A stretch of 64,000 nucleotides of DNA from Sporocytophaga sp. (GCA_024707265.1 JANQAB010000004.1:124001-188000); one strand, 5' to 3'; positions 34,477 to 44,178 are shown, counted from the first letter of the stretch. Numbers and translations are program-made. The notes: generated by a model not told the origin, from the sequence alone.

Positions 34477-36633
34477 GTGAGCAGTTTTCCTGCTCTTTCT
34501 GATACAGTTTTAAACCGTCCTGATATGTCATTAACATCCAATTTCAACCCTGTAGATACTGCATTAAGTAATAACCCCTTGCTTAAAAAATGGGAAGGGC
34601 CGAATGGTGGACTTCCTCCTTTGGATAAGGTTAAAACAGAAAATTTTAAACCCGCCCTTGAAGCTGCCATGGCGGAGAATCTATCTGAAATAGATCGTAT
34701 TACTTCCAATCCCGAAAAACCTACTTTCGAGAATACCATTGCAACCATGGAAAAAACCGGTCAGAGGCTCATGCAGGTGCAAACGATTTACGGGATATGG
34801 AGCTCTACAATGAGCGATGAAGCCTTTCAGAAAGTGGAGCAGGAGATGGAACCAGTCATGGCTGCATTTTATGATAAAATAACTCAGAATGAGAAATTAT
34901 TCAAAAGAATTGAAGCAGTCTATAATGGTCCCGAAAAGAAAAAACTTACCCCTGAGCAGCAAAGACTGATCTGGCTATACTATACCAACTTTGTCCGTGC
35001 CGGAGCGGCTTTATCCCCGAAAGCAAAGGAGGAAGTTTCAGAGATCAATCAAAAGCTTGCAGGTTTGTTTACCAAGTTTAGCCAGAACCTCCTTGCAGAT
35101 GAATCAGAGCAAGTAGTTGTTATTGAGAAGGAAGAAGATCTTGCCGGTCTTCCTCAATCTCTTATAGATGCAGCAGCGAATGCAGCTGCCAAAAAGAAAA
35201 AAAAAGGAAAATGGGTGATCACCAATACAAGATCGTCGGTAGATCCTTTCCTTACGTATGCTTCTAATAGAGCGCTAAGGGAAAAGGTTTGGAAGATGTT
35301 TGTAAACAGAGGTGACAACGGAGATAAAAATGACAACAATGCCATCATTACCGAAATCCTTCAGCTGAGAGCAAGAAGAGCGCATTTGCTTGGATTTAAA
35401 ACACATGCTCACTGGCGCCTGGAAAATACCATGGCTAAAACTCCGGAGCGCACCATTGAATTAATGGAAGCAGTATGGACACCTGCTGTGGCAAGAGTTC
35501 ACGAAGAGGTCAAAGACATGCAGGCTTTGGCAGATAAAGAAGGCGCCAATATTAAGATTGAACCATGGGATTACAGATATTATGCTGAAAAGGTAAGAAA
35601 AGCCCGCTACGACCTGGATCAGACGGAAGTTAAACAATATCTTCAGCTTGAAAAATTGCGTGAAGGTATGTTCTGGGTTGCAGGTGAACTCTTTAACTTT
35701 GAGTTTTCTCCTGTTTCCAATATTCCTGTAAATCATTCTGATGTACGTGTCTGGGAAGTAAAAGATAAGAAAACCGGTGCTCACGTCGGATACTGGTATT
35801 TTGATGCTTTTGCCCGTGAAGGCAAAAGGTCAGGAGCATGGATGAACGCCTACAGAGATCAGCAGAAGCTCATCGGAAATGTTACCACAATTGTTTCAAA
35901 TAACTCCAATTTCGTTCAGGGAAAAGAAGGAGAACCTATCTTAATATCATGGGATGATGCTGTTACTTTATTCCACGAGTTTGGACATGCTTTGCATGGC
36001 CTTTCTTCCAATGTTACTTACCCTTCGCTTTCCGGTACAAATGTAGTTCGTGATTATGTGGAGTTTCCTTCACAGCTATTGGAACACTGGTTGTCTACTC
36101 CTGAGGTATTGCAGCGCTTTGCTCTTCACTATCAGACAGGAAAACCGATTCCATCCACGCTTGCTGAAAAAATAAAGAAGGCATCAACTTTCAATCAAGG
36201 CTTTGCTACAACAGAGTACCTGGCCAGTGCTTTAATTGATATGAAGCTTCATTTGTCTGAGCTTCCGAAAATTAATCCGGACTCCTTCGAAACAGCTACT
36301 TTAAAAGATCTGGGAATGCCAAGAGAATTGGTGATGCGTCACCGTACTCCTCAGTTTGCTCATATTTTCAGTGGGGACAGCTACTCAGCAGGGTATTACA
36401 GTTACCTATGGTCTGATGTGCTTACTGCAGATGCATATCAGGCCTTTACCGAAGCAAATGGTCCTTATGATAAAAATGTTGCCGGAAGACTTTCCAAATA
36501 TGTGTTTTCAGTAGGGAATACCATTGATCCGGAAATCGGCTATCGTGGTTTCAGAGGCAGAGATCCTAAAATAGATGCATTGATGAAAAAAAGAGGTTTT
36601 CCTGTAAAAACGCCTGTAAAGAAAGCGAAATAA
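34477..36633 (+). CDS. M3-family metallopeptidase (Dcp/oligopeptidase A-like)
   Basis: 718 residues from GTG 34477, a normal size for peptidyl-dipeptidase Dcp and oligopeptidase A. The zinc motif HEFGHALHG (His500, Glu501, His504 in this numbering) and the distal DYVEFPSQLLEHW and GDSYSAGYYSYLWSDVL are typical. It cleaves short peptides. The real start is probably ATG 34431: with five instead of six T at 34458-34463 the frame reads MIHKVIYASFFCATAVSSFPA, a signal or lipoprotein-type signal, making it a periplasmic peptidase. As written, that ATG leads to a stop after 23 codons and only an internal GTG is available. Confidence 0.88.
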   Translation: MSSFPALSDTVLNRPDMSLTSNFNPVDTALSNNPLLKKWEGPNGGLPPLDKVKTENFKPALEAAMAENLSEIDRITSNPEKPTFENTIATMEKTGQRLMQVQTIYGIWSSTMSDEAFQKVEQEMEPVMAAFYDKITQNEKLFKRIEAVYNGPEKKKLTPEQQRLIWLYYTNFVRAGAALSPKAKEEVSEINQKLAGLFTKFSQNLLADESEQVVVIEKEEDLAGLPQSLIDAAANAAAKKKKKGKWVITNTRSSVDPFLTYASNRALREKVWKMFVNRGDNGDKNDNNAIITEILQLRARRAHLLGFKTHAHWRLENTMAKTPERTIELMEAVWTPAVARVHEEVKDMQALADKEGANIKIEPWDYRYYAEKVRKARYDLDQTEVKQYLQLEKLREGMFWVAGELFNFEFSPVSNIPVNHSDVRVWEVKDKKTGAHVGYWYFDAFAREGKRSGAWMNAYRDQQKLIGNVTTIVSNNSNFVQGKEGEPILISWDDAVTLFHEFGHALHGLSSNVTYPSLSGTNVVRDYVEFPSQLLEHWLSTPEVLQRFALHYQTGKPIPSTLAEKIKKASTFNQGFATTEYLASALIDMKLHLSELPKINPDSFETATLKDLGMPRELVMRHRTPQFAHIFSGDSYSAGYYSYLWSDVLTADAYQAFTEANGPYDKNVAGRLSKYVFSVGNTIDPEIGYRGFRGRDPKIDALMKKRGFPVKTPVKKAK

Positions 36634-36692
36634 AACAATGAAAAGCATCTGATTTTTGTTTTCAGAGAAAAGAGCGTAAAGCCGGGAGGTCC

Positions 36693-38249
36693 ATGGATAG
36701 TTTAAGTTCGAAAAAATATAATAAAGATTTTGTAAACTCCTTCAATGGAGATCATAGTGGAGATCTTACTTCCAGACAGACTCCCGGAGTACTGTATAGT
36801 AAGGCGCTTCCTACACCTGTTAAAAATCCTCAATTGATCGGTTGGTCAGATGACCTTGCCGATCAATTGGGTCTCGAGATTCCCTCTGAAGAGGATGTGA
36901 AAATTTTAGGAGGAAATTTGATAACACCTACCATGTACCCTTATGCTGCCTGCTATGCCGGTCATCAGTTCGGTAACTGGGCCGGACAGTTAGGAGATGG
37001 ACGTGCCATCACTTTGGGTGAATGGCAGACTTTAAAGGGAGATAGCTGGGAATTTCAACTAAAAGGTGCAGGACCTACACCTTATTCCCGAAGAGCTGAT
37101 GGAAGAGCGGTACTAAGATCTTCTGTCAGGGAATTTCTGATGAGTGAAGCCATGTATTACCTTGGAGTCCCGACTACACGAGCGCTGGGACTTGTTACCA
37201 CCGGAGATATGGTCATGAGGGATATGTTTTATAATGGGAATCCTCAGTATGAGCCAGGGGCCATTGTAATGAGGGTTGCTCCGAGTTTTCTCCGTTTCGG
37301 AAATTTCGAAATGCTTGCAGCAAGAAAAGATGTTGCCAATTTAACCAGACTTGTGGATTGGACAATTGATCGCTATTACCCTCATATTAAGGGGGAAGAC
37401 AGAGTTATCAGATGGTTTAAAGAGGTGGTGGAAAAAACAGCCGAACTTATAGTTGAATGGTTAAGAGTGGGATTTGTACATGGAGTAATGAATACTGATA
37501 ATATGTCCGTTCTCGGTCTGACTATCGACTATGGGCCTTATTCTTTCCTTGATAATTATGATCCTGATTTTACGCCCAATACTACCGACCTTCCGGGGAG
37601 GAGGTATGCCTTCGGAAACCAGTCATCCGTAGCCTATTGGAATCTGGGATGTCTTGCCAATGCTTTGGTTCCGCTGTTCGAAACTACAGATCCTTTAGTG
37701 GAAGCTATTGAAAGTTATGAAAATATATTCTGGCAGAAGTATTATGTCATGATGGGAAACAAGCTGGGCCTGGATTCGGTAAAAGATTCTGATCTTGATT
37801 TTATCAATCGTTTCGAACAAATGCTTTCTTCTGTTGAGCCCGATATGACAATTTTTTACCAGTTGCTTGCAGAGCTGAAGTCAGATCAAACAACAGATGA
37901 AGAGATAGTTGAGCATTTCAAAGAAGCTTTTTATAAAGACCTGTCTTCGGATATAAGAACATCCTTATTACAAGCAATTAAAGCCTGGAGAGAGAGAATA
38001 ACAGCAAACAATACAACCCGGGAAGAGTCTTTAAAGAAAATGGCTAAAACTAATCCCCGTTATGTTTTAAGAAATTATCTTCTTCATAAGGCAATAGAAG
38101 AATTGGAGCGAGGAGAAAATCAGTTATTTCTAAGGCTTCAGCTGGCTTTAAAACATCCATATTCAAAGGATTTTGACGAATTTTTTATGAAACGCCCGGA
38201 ATGGGCAACTCAGAAGGCCGGTTGCTCTATGTTATCCTGTAGTTCTTAA
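36693..38249 (+). CDS. selO: protein adenylyltransferase SelO (YdiU/UPF0061)
   Basis: 518 residues, typical of SelO. Conserved blocks include YAACYAGHQFGNWAGQLGDGRAI, WEFQLKGAGPTPYSRRADGRAVLRSS, GVPTTRALGLV, VAPSFLRFGNFE and VHGVMNTDNMSVLGLTIDYGP (catalytic Asn/Asp of the pseudokinase-like fold). SelO transfers AMP from ATP to Ser, Thr or Tyr of target proteins and responds to oxidative stress in E. coli. The C-terminus ends GCSMLSCSS: Cys516 takes the place of the selenocysteine of animal SelO, and Cys511 is nearby. A purine-rich GGGAGG lies eight bases before the start. It follows the M3 peptidase by 59 bases. Confidence 0.92.
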   Translation: MDSLSSKKYNKDFVNSFNGDHSGDLTSRQTPGVLYSKALPTPVKNPQLIGWSDDLADQLGLEIPSEEDVKILGGNLITPTMYPYAACYAGHQFGNWAGQLGDGRAITLGEWQTLKGDSWEFQLKGAGPTPYSRRADGRAVLRSSVREFLMSEAMYYLGVPTTRALGLVTTGDMVMRDMFYNGNPQYEPGAIVMRVAPSFLRFGNFEMLAARKDVANLTRLVDWTIDRYYPHIKGEDRVIRWFKEVVEKTAELIVEWLRVGFVHGVMNTDNMSVLGLTIDYGPYSFLDNYDPDFTPNTTDLPGRRYAFGNQSSVAYWNLGCLANALVPLFETTDPLVEAIESYENIFWQKYYVMMGNKLGLDSVKDSDLDFINRFEQMLSSVEPDMTIFYQLLAELKSDQTTDEEIVEHFKEAFYKDLSSDIRTSLLQAIKAWRERITANNTTREESLKKMAKTNPRYVLRNYLLHKAIEELERGENQLFLRLQLALKHPYSKDFDEFFMKRPEWATQKAGCSMLSCSS

Positions 38250-38332
38250 ATAACAGAATGAATAAGTTGGTAATTGTTAAAACAAAAACATTGATTTTTT
38301 ATTATCTGAAAGAATAAATCTTCTTCAGCATA

Positions 38333-39010
38333 ATGAAAAAAGTAGTTACAATTATCGGTGCAGGAAAAGGTGTGAGTTTAGGTGTAGCAAGGAAGTTTGG
38401 AAAAGAAGGCTATACCGTTGCTCTAATTGCCAGAACTGAAGATAAACTTAAAAAGTTGGTACAGGAGTTGGAATACGAAGGGATCGATGCCGGCTATGCT
38501 GTTGCAGATGCCTCCTTACCTGAAGAGATAGAAGCAGCATTAAAAAAGATAAAAGAACTTATAGGCGCAACCCAGGTCCTCGTTTATAATGCCGCACGAT
38601 TAAAAGCCGGTAACATCCTCAATGAAACTTCTGAATCGCTTACAGAGGATTTTAAAATTAATGTAGCAAACGTAATTACTGCTGTTAAATATGTTATTCC
38701 TGACATGGAACCAGGGTCAGGAAGTATCCTTCTTACAGGAGGTGGATTGTCCATCCATCCAATACCCCAATACGGCTCACTGGCAATTGGTAAAGCCGGA
38801 ATAAGAAATCTCGCTGTTTCTCTCAATCATGCTTTGCTTGCAAAAAGGATTTACGTCGGAACTATTACGATAAGCGGCATCGTCCGAGCAGATGATGAAA
38901 AATACAATCCTGACAAAATAGGTGAGGAGTATTGGAAGCTTTTTACCGAAAAAAAGATATCGAAGTTATTTACTAACATAACACTTCAAAGCAAATTGAT
39001 CGGTCAATGA
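38333..39010 (+). CDS. short-chain dehydrogenase/reductase-like protein lacking the catalytic Tyr
   Basis: 225 residues with a Rossmann fold: a TIIGAGKGVSLGVARKFGKEGY nucleotide-binding loop (GAGKGVSLG rather than GxxxGxG), the VLVYNAA motif and DFKINVAN helix. In the active site the usual Ser-Tyr-Lys is changed: GGLSIHPIPQYGSLAIGKAG puts Leu150 where Tyr stands four before Lys154, with Tyr147 three positions earlier. Relatives with 'SLAIGKAGIR' exist, so this is probably a subfamily trait. The substrate is unknown. A sensor kinase gene starts 40 bases downstream in the same direction. Confidence 0.8.
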   Translation: MKKVVTIIGAGKGVSLGVARKFGKEGYTVALIARTEDKLKKLVQELEYEGIDAGYAVADASLPEEIEAALKKIKELIGATQVLVYNAARLKAGNILNETSESLTEDFKINVANVITAVKYVIPDMEPGSGSILLTGGGLSIHPIPQYGSLAIGKAGIRNLAVSLNHALLAKRIYVGTITISGIVRADDEKYNPDKIGEEYWKLFTEKKISKLFTNITLQSKLIGQ

Positions 39011-39050
39011 TATAATCAAAATATTTTCACATGGGAGTTTCTTTTATCGT

Positions 39051-40784
39051 ATGAAAATTAAATACAAGCTATCCCTTATAATTTTTATTGCTGCAGTTAT
39101 ACTGATTACTTTGTTATATTTTATTTACTCCTTTTATGTAAGAAAAACATTTGTCAAGCAGATAGAAAGACAACTTGAGTCCATTGCTGAAGCCAAGTTT
39201 ATAGATATCAATCAATTTATTCAAAGGCGCATATATCTTATTCGTTTCATATCCGAAGTGGAGCTCTTTAAAGACGCTTTTGAAGAAAATAAACTGGACA
39301 GGGATTTTTTTAATGCCGTTGATTTGCTGAATGAAAGATTTCCAACAGTAAATGAGATCAGCGTATTAGACAGCACCGGACGTTTGCTTTTTTCAACAAG
39401 GCCTGATACGCTTCCTCCAATTTCTGCAATAGAAAAGAAAGCCTTTTTGCTGGCGCAAAAAAATAAGATTTTTTTTGACATGTTTTCTTATGATGAAAAT
39501 AACAGTCTGAATTTTTACATATCGGCTCCTATCTATAATAAAGACAGCATCATGACCGGGGTAGTCCTATCAAATATGAATGGAGACGACCTTATGGAAA
39601 TAATGGATGATTCAACTGGGTTGGGCAAAACAGGAGAAACTTTACTTGGTGAAAAACAGGATAGCGGAGCTATATATCTGGTACCACTCAGACATGACAG
39701 GAGTACGACAATGAAGTATAATAATGATATTGAGGGTACAGCTATCAAAGAAGCCCTTAGGGGAGAATCAGGGATTATACATGACATGCATAACTATAAT
39801 GAGGAAAAAGTATTTGCTGCAACAAGGTATATAGGAGAACTGGGATGGGGGCTCGTCACTCAGATAACCAAAGAAGAAGCTTTAAAACCTGTAAAGGAGC
39901 TCTCAGATATCCTCATTTTATTGAATTTACTTCTGGTGATTTTTCTTACTATACCTGCATATATCATTGGCCGCTATATCGGTAAACCAATAGAGAGGCT
40001 AACCAAAACAGCTCAATTGATCAATAAAGGAGAACTTTCCGAAAGAGTCGAAGTGAAATCTGAAGATGAAATCGGAATGTTAGGGTTGACATTCAATGAA
40101 ATGACGGAAAAGCTGGAGCACAAGATTCTCGAACTTGAAAGATATGCCTATGTGATTTCTCATGATCTGAAGGCACCATTAAGTTCTATTATGCCCCTGG
40201 CAGATTTTATAAAAGAGGATTATAAAAATAAACCTTTAGATGACCAGGGAAATGAAATGCTTGCAATGATCAAGGAAAAATCCCTTGATATGAAAAAATT
40301 GATTGATGATGTGCTTAAATCTGCAAGGCAAGAGTATAAAATGAAAGAGCCTGTTAAAGTTTATGATCTTGTCAATCATATCATTGAAAACCTCCAGCCA
40401 CCAAAGAGTATTAAAATACAGATTACGAAAAACCTTCCGAATACTGTCCAATACCACCAGGTATCCCTCCTGCAAGTCTTTCTGAATCTTATCAGCAATG
40501 CTATCAAATATATGGACAAATCGGAAGGACTTATAATTATAGATTGCAACAGGCAGGGAGATTATTATCAATTTCTGGTCTCTGATAATGGAAGAGGGAT
40601 AGGATCAGAATATCAAAGTAAACTGTTTGATCAATTCACTATTGCCCACGATGATCCAGGTATCAGTAGTTCTGGTCTGGGCTTGTCTATTGTAAAAAAG
40701 ATAGTAGAAGAAAATGGAGGAACAATAGGGGTGAAATCAGAAGTCGGAAAGGGATCCGTTTTTTATTTTACAGTAAAAGCCTGA
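39051..40784 (+). CDS. sensor histidine kinase (Cache-like sensor, HAMP, HisKA, HATPase)
   Basis: 577 residues. A first membrane helix (residues 6-28) and a second (~285-310) bracket a periplasmic sensor of ~250 residues with Cache-like features (DSTGRLLFSTRPDTLPP, YISAPIYN, YIGELGWGLVTQITKEEAL). HAMP follows (KPIERLTKTAQLINKGELSE). The dimerisation domain has the H-box YVISHDLKAPLSS with His371 as phospho-acceptor. The ATPase has the N box (LNLISNAIKYMD), DNGRGIG and SSGLGLSIVKKIVEE. No response regulator is encoded nearby. An in-frame A7 run and a T8 run occur near 39460-39480 without breaking the gene. Confidence 0.9.
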   Translation: MKIKYKLSLIIFIAAVILITLLYFIYSFYVRKTFVKQIERQLESIAEAKFIDINQFIQRRIYLIRFISEVELFKDAFEENKLDRDFFNAVDLLNERFPTVNEISVLDSTGRLLFSTRPDTLPPISAIEKKAFLLAQKNKIFFDMFSYDENNSLNFYISAPIYNKDSIMTGVVLSNMNGDDLMEIMDDSTGLGKTGETLLGEKQDSGAIYLVPLRHDRSTTMKYNNDIEGTAIKEALRGESGIIHDMHNYNEEKVFAATRYIGELGWGLVTQITKEEALKPVKELSDILILLNLLLVIFLTIPAYIIGRYIGKPIERLTKTAQLINKGELSERVEVKSEDEIGMLGLTFNEMTEKLEHKILELERYAYVISHDLKAPLSSIMPLADFIKEDYKNKPLDDQGNEMLAMIKEKSLDMKKLIDDVLKSARQEYKMKEPVKVYDLVNHIIENLQPPKSIKIQITKNLPNTVQYHQVSLLQVFLNLISNAIKYMDKSEGLIIIDCNRQGDYYQFLVSDNGRGIGSEYQSKLFDQFTIAHDDPGISSSGLGLSIVKKIVEENGGTIGVKSEVGKGSVFYFTVKA

Positions 40785-40917
40785 TCCTCGATTTATGACG
40801 AATCTTATAATTACCTCTTTCAACCGGTAAAACCGGTAACATTTCAATATAAAAACAGGTTTTTAAATTAATGTTAATTCTTTAATCAAATCTTTCCATA
40901 GAACAAAAGTTAGCCAA

Positions 40918-41589
40918 ATGAACGATTCAGATTTTCTAAAGTTGATGCAACAGTCACAACCAGTTATAAAAACCGTCTTTGTTGATATTGGAGGTGTATT
41001 ATTATCAAATAGTTGGGATAGCAATTGTGTTAAAGATTCGGTAAACTATTTTGGAATAGAAGGAGAAGAAGTCTTGTTCAGGCATACAGAAGTTGCATCT
41101 CTATACTATTGCGGAAAAATCAGTCTGGATGAATATATTAAGTATGTCGTTTTTTTTACGGAAAGAAATTTCGGATGTGATGAATTTAAAAACTTTGTCT
41201 TTGGGCATTCAAGTGCTCATGAGGAGATGATCAAATACATAAAATTTTTAAGAGGACATTTCCGATTGAAAATAGTAGCCCTCAACAATGAAGGAAGAGA
41301 ACTTAATGAGTTTAGAATTAAAAAATTTAAGCTTCATGATTTCGTCGACACATTTATTTCTTCCTCTTATCTGAAGCTTTGTAAGCCTGATCCTGAGTTT
41401 TACAAAATAGCGCTTGATATATCAGGTTCTGATTCCAGCGAAGTAGTGTATATCGAAGAGCGAGAACTAATGGCAGCAATTGCAGGAAAGCTCGGGATTA
41501 AAACTGTTTTACATAGCAATTATAAAAACACAAGAAAAGAGGTAGAAAAGCTTGGGTTTTATCTTCCGGAAGAAACTTTATTCGGATAG
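40918..41589 (+). CDS. HAD-superfamily hydrolase-like protein (HAD-IA)
   Basis: 223 residues. Motif I is FVDIGGVLL (nucleophile Asp kept, second Asp replaced by Gly as in YihX/dehalogenase-type members). Motif II is ALNNEGRELNEFRIKKF, motif III Lys lies in KLCKPDPEFY, and motif IV is VVYIEERELM, where the usual acidic 'DD' is 'EE'. It may be a phosphatase or a binding protein. The substrate is unknown. It lies between a full sensor kinase and a kinase-like protein without the phospho-acceptor His, all in the same direction but with separate upstream gaps of about 130 bases. A short AACCGGTAAAACCGGT repeat occurs near 40820-40838 before it. Confidence 0.78.
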   Translation: MNDSDFLKLMQQSQPVIKTVFVDIGGVLLSNSWDSNCVKDSVNYFGIEGEEVLFRHTEVASLYYCGKISLDEYIKYVVFFTERNFGCDEFKNFVFGHSSAHEEMIKYIKFLRGHFRLKIVALNNEGRELNEFRIKKFKLHDFVDTFISSSYLKLCKPDPEFYKIALDISGSDSSEVVYIEERELMAAIAGKLGIKTVLHSNYKNTRKEVEKLGFYLPEETLFG

Positions 41590-41725
41590 CTTTCTCAGGC
41601 AATAACTGTTTAACCTATTCTTGTCAGAATACTTTTTAACAGTTAGACTGTTTAAAAACATTTTAGGAATATCATAGTTATTGATAATTAGTAATGGGGG
41701 GACTTTTTAATAAATAAGTGATCTA

Positions 41726-42964
41726 ATGGTTTATACTCATTTCAGAGACTTTGCTTTTTATCTATATAAAAATTACCTGGATCATATAACTGTTGAGTAT
41801 TCAAAAAAAATAGTTTCTGACCAAAATCATTTCCTGAGGCTGTATTATAATGATTTGCCTGCAAATGATTTTTATTGTCTTCGTGCAGCAATGGAAGAGT
41901 ATCTCAAATCAATTTACACAGGTGAAAATATTCCAATAAATAAATATTACAAATTCGAGGAAGCTCAGGTAGAAAATTTTTCATTAAGAGTAAATGTTAT
42001 AAGAAGTTCTATTATTGAATATGTAATATTTTATTCAACAGACATAAATAAAGTCTCTGAGGTAATAAGAGAAATGAACCATTTCTATGCAGTGCAGGAA
42101 GGGTTGATATTAAAAGATTTTTTTATACTTCGTCAGCAGGAGATTGAAGCGGTTAAAAAAGCCCTTGAGCAGAAAGCGGTGACTCCTGTATATTTTGATG
42201 ATAATAGTCTGAGTATGGCAAATGTGGAAAGGTCATTCATTGAATTGAAAGCAAAAGATTATAATCTGAAGAAGGCTTATTCTGAACTGGATGATTTCAT
42301 CAACAAAGTTTATATTGAATTAAAAGCACCTGTTTCTAATATAGAAGGGCTGCTTAAAGAGGTGAAGCTGGAGGTTGCAGGGGACAGCGAAGAAGTAGAA
42401 TTACTCACTGAGATGCTTCATACATCCTTGGCCCAGATAAAAAAGACAATTGAATTTCTGGTTGAAATCTCTGAGATATACAATACAGATCAGATAGAAC
42501 GAAAGCAATCCGTAAATTTTTCCGATGTGTTAGATGAAGCCCTGGATGATTTGAATCCTGGATTATCCGATATCAGGCTCAATGTAGAAAAAGCATTTGA
42601 GATATCAGCAGTACATTTTTCAAGAAAGCAATTAAAATCTGTAATGCTAAATCTACTTTTAAATTCAATTAAATTCAGAACTCCGGGAAACAATGTCAGA
42701 ATTGTAATTAAAACACAGATAAAAAAAGGAAGTCTTTTACTAAGCTTTTGCGATAATGGAATAGGTGTAAGCCCAAAGGATCATAAAAGGATTTTTCAGG
42801 TCTTCAGAAAAGCTCATAATGTTGAAGATGGATTAGGAGGCGGGCTATTTCTTGTAAAAAGCATTATGGAAAAAAATAATGGCAAGATTGAAGTGCAGAG
42901 TGAACCGGGATGTGGCACCATTTTTAATTTATACTTTAAAGCACCTCCTTCTGATTTTCGATAA
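41726..42964 (+). CDS. histidine-kinase-like protein lacking the phospho-acceptor histidine
   Basis: 412 residues, no membrane helices. The N-terminal 160 residues are helical and unrecognised. A DHp-like segment reads LDDFINKVYIELKAPVSNIEG: compared with the kinase at 48319 (TASHDLKAPISNMEG) the His is replaced by Ile197 and Asp by Glu. The ATPase domain keeps its N box (LNLLLNSIKFRTP), CDNGIGVSP, FRKAHNVEDGLGGGLFLVKSI and CGTIFNLYF. It can probably bind ATP but cannot autophosphorylate at the normal site, so a scaffold, phosphatase-like or sequestering role is inferred. In-frame A8 (41808-41815) and A7 (42720-42726) runs are tolerated. Confidence 0.85.
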   Translation: MVYTHFRDFAFYLYKNYLDHITVEYSKKIVSDQNHFLRLYYNDLPANDFYCLRAAMEEYLKSIYTGENIPINKYYKFEEAQVENFSLRVNVIRSSIIEYVIFYSTDINKVSEVIREMNHFYAVQEGLILKDFFILRQQEIEAVKKALEQKAVTPVYFDDNSLSMANVERSFIELKAKDYNLKKAYSELDDFINKVYIELKAPVSNIEGLLKEVKLEVAGDSEEVELLTEMLHTSLAQIKKTIEFLVEISEIYNTDQIERKQSVNFSDVLDEALDDLNPGLSDIRLNVEKAFEISAVHFSRKQLKSVMLNLLLNSIKFRTPGNNVRIVIKTQIKKGSLLLSFCDNGIGVSPKDHKRIFQVFRKAHNVEDGLGGGLFLVKSIMEKNNGKIEVQSEPGCGTIFNLYFKAPPSDFR

Positions 42965-43078
42965 AGCTGATATGGCTTGATTTTGAGGTGTTAGCCATAA
43001 GTTTACTGATTAATCTGTATAAAAAGTTGGTTAAGCAAGACTATTTTAGAAACTTTGCATTTAGTTTTGCTTTGAAAT

Positions 43079-43897
43079 ATGGAAAATCAGGATTTTGAAT
43101 TCGAAAAACTCGAAAGAAAGCTTAGAAAAGCTGTTTGGAACGCGATAGAGGACTATAAGATGATTGAAGACGGGGATAAGATTATGGTATGTCTCTCCGG
43201 TGGAAAGGATAGTTATACCATGTTGGACATCCTTATGCATATTCAGCAAAATGGAAAATATTCTTTTGAAATCATAGCCGTGAACCTGGATCAGAAACAA
43301 CCTGATTTTCCGGAACACATCCTCCCTGAATACCTGACTCGCGTAGGTGTACCTTATAAAATTATAGAGCGGGATACTTACACCATTGTCAAAGAAAAAA
43401 CGCCAGAAGGAAAAACGCTTTGCACCCTTTGTTCAAGACTAAGAAGAGGTACTTTATACACTGCAGCAAAAGAACTGGGAGCAACAAAAATCGTATTAGG
43501 ACATCACAGAGAAGATATCATTGAGACATTCTTTCTGAATCTATTCTTCAGTGGAAAAATGGAAGCAATGCCAGCCAAATACAAAACTGATAACCAGGAG
43601 CATATTGTGATCAGACCGCTGGCATTCTGTAAAGAGAAAGAAATAGAAAAGTACGCTGTTGCAAAGGCTTATCCGATTATCCCATGCAATCTCTGCGGAT
43701 CGCAGCAAAATATGCAGAGGCAAGTAATCAAAAAAATGCTTGCGAATTGGGAAAAAGAATATACCGACAGAACAGAAGTTATTTTTAATGCATTGAAAAA
43801 TGTATCACCATCACATTTGTTGGATAAGGATCTTTATGATTTTGAGGGTTTTATGTCTCTTGTGAAAGACAAAGGCGTTCCGGAAAAATGTGATTAG
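43079..43897 (+). CDS. ttcA: tRNA 2-thiocytidine(32) synthetase TtcA
   Basis: 272 residues. It has the PP-loop SGGKDS (40-45), which activates the target cytidine by adenylation, and two Cys pairs (C115-x-x-C118 in TLCTLCSR, C203-x-x-C206 in IPCNLCGSQ) that hold the 4Fe-4S cluster of TtcA. Other conserved parts are [17 protein letters not shown] and [12 protein letters not shown]. It makes 2-thiocytidine at position 32 of certain tRNAs. It is cytoplasmic, and a cold-shock gene starts 69 bases downstream in the same direction. Confidence 0.92.
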   Translation: MENQDFEFEKLERKLRKAVWNAIEDYKMIEDGDKIMVCLSGGKDSYTMLDILMHIQQNGKYSFEIIAVNLDQKQPDFPEHILPEYLTRVGVPYKIIERDTYTIVKEKTPEGKTLCTLCSRLRRGTLYTAAKELGATKIVLGHHREDIIETFFLNLFFSGKMEAMPAKYKTDNQEHIVIRPLAFCKEKEIEKYAVAKAYPIIPCNLCGSQQNMQRQVIKKMLANWEKEYTDRTEVIFNALKNVSPSHLLDKDLYDFEGFMSLVKDKGVPEKCD

Positions 43898-43965
43898 AAA
43901 AAAATAATCAAATTCTTTTAAACATTCCGGTTCAATTTGGGTTGATGTAGCATTATTAAAATCTA

Positions 43966-44178
43966 ATGTCAATGCTACAACTTTCAACGTTACAAGGGAC
44001 TGTTAAGTTCTTCAATAATTCCAAAGGATATGGTTTTATTAAAAATGAAAAATCCGGAGAAGAAATTTTTGTTCACGCAAGTGGACTGATCGACCAGGTC
44101 AGAGAAAATGACAAGGTGCGGTTTGAGGTAAAACAGGGTAAGAAAGGCCCCAACGCTGTAAATGTTTCCTTAGTTTAA
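43966..44178 (+). CDS. cold-shock domain protein (CspA family)
   Basis: 70 residues covering one cold-shock domain with RNP1 (KGYGFIKN) and RNP2-like (EEIFVHASGL) motifs. The family binds single-stranded RNA and DNA and unwinds RNA structure. The N-terminus MSMLQLSTLQGTVKFFN is a few residues longer than the usual MxxGTVKFF, so the internal ATG at 43972 is an alternative start. It lies 69 bases after ttcA, with its own downstream terminator. Confidence 0.93.
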   Translation: MSMLQLSTLQGTVKFFNNSKGYGFIKNEKSGEEIFVHASGLIDQVRENDKVRFEVKQGKKGPNAVNVSLV

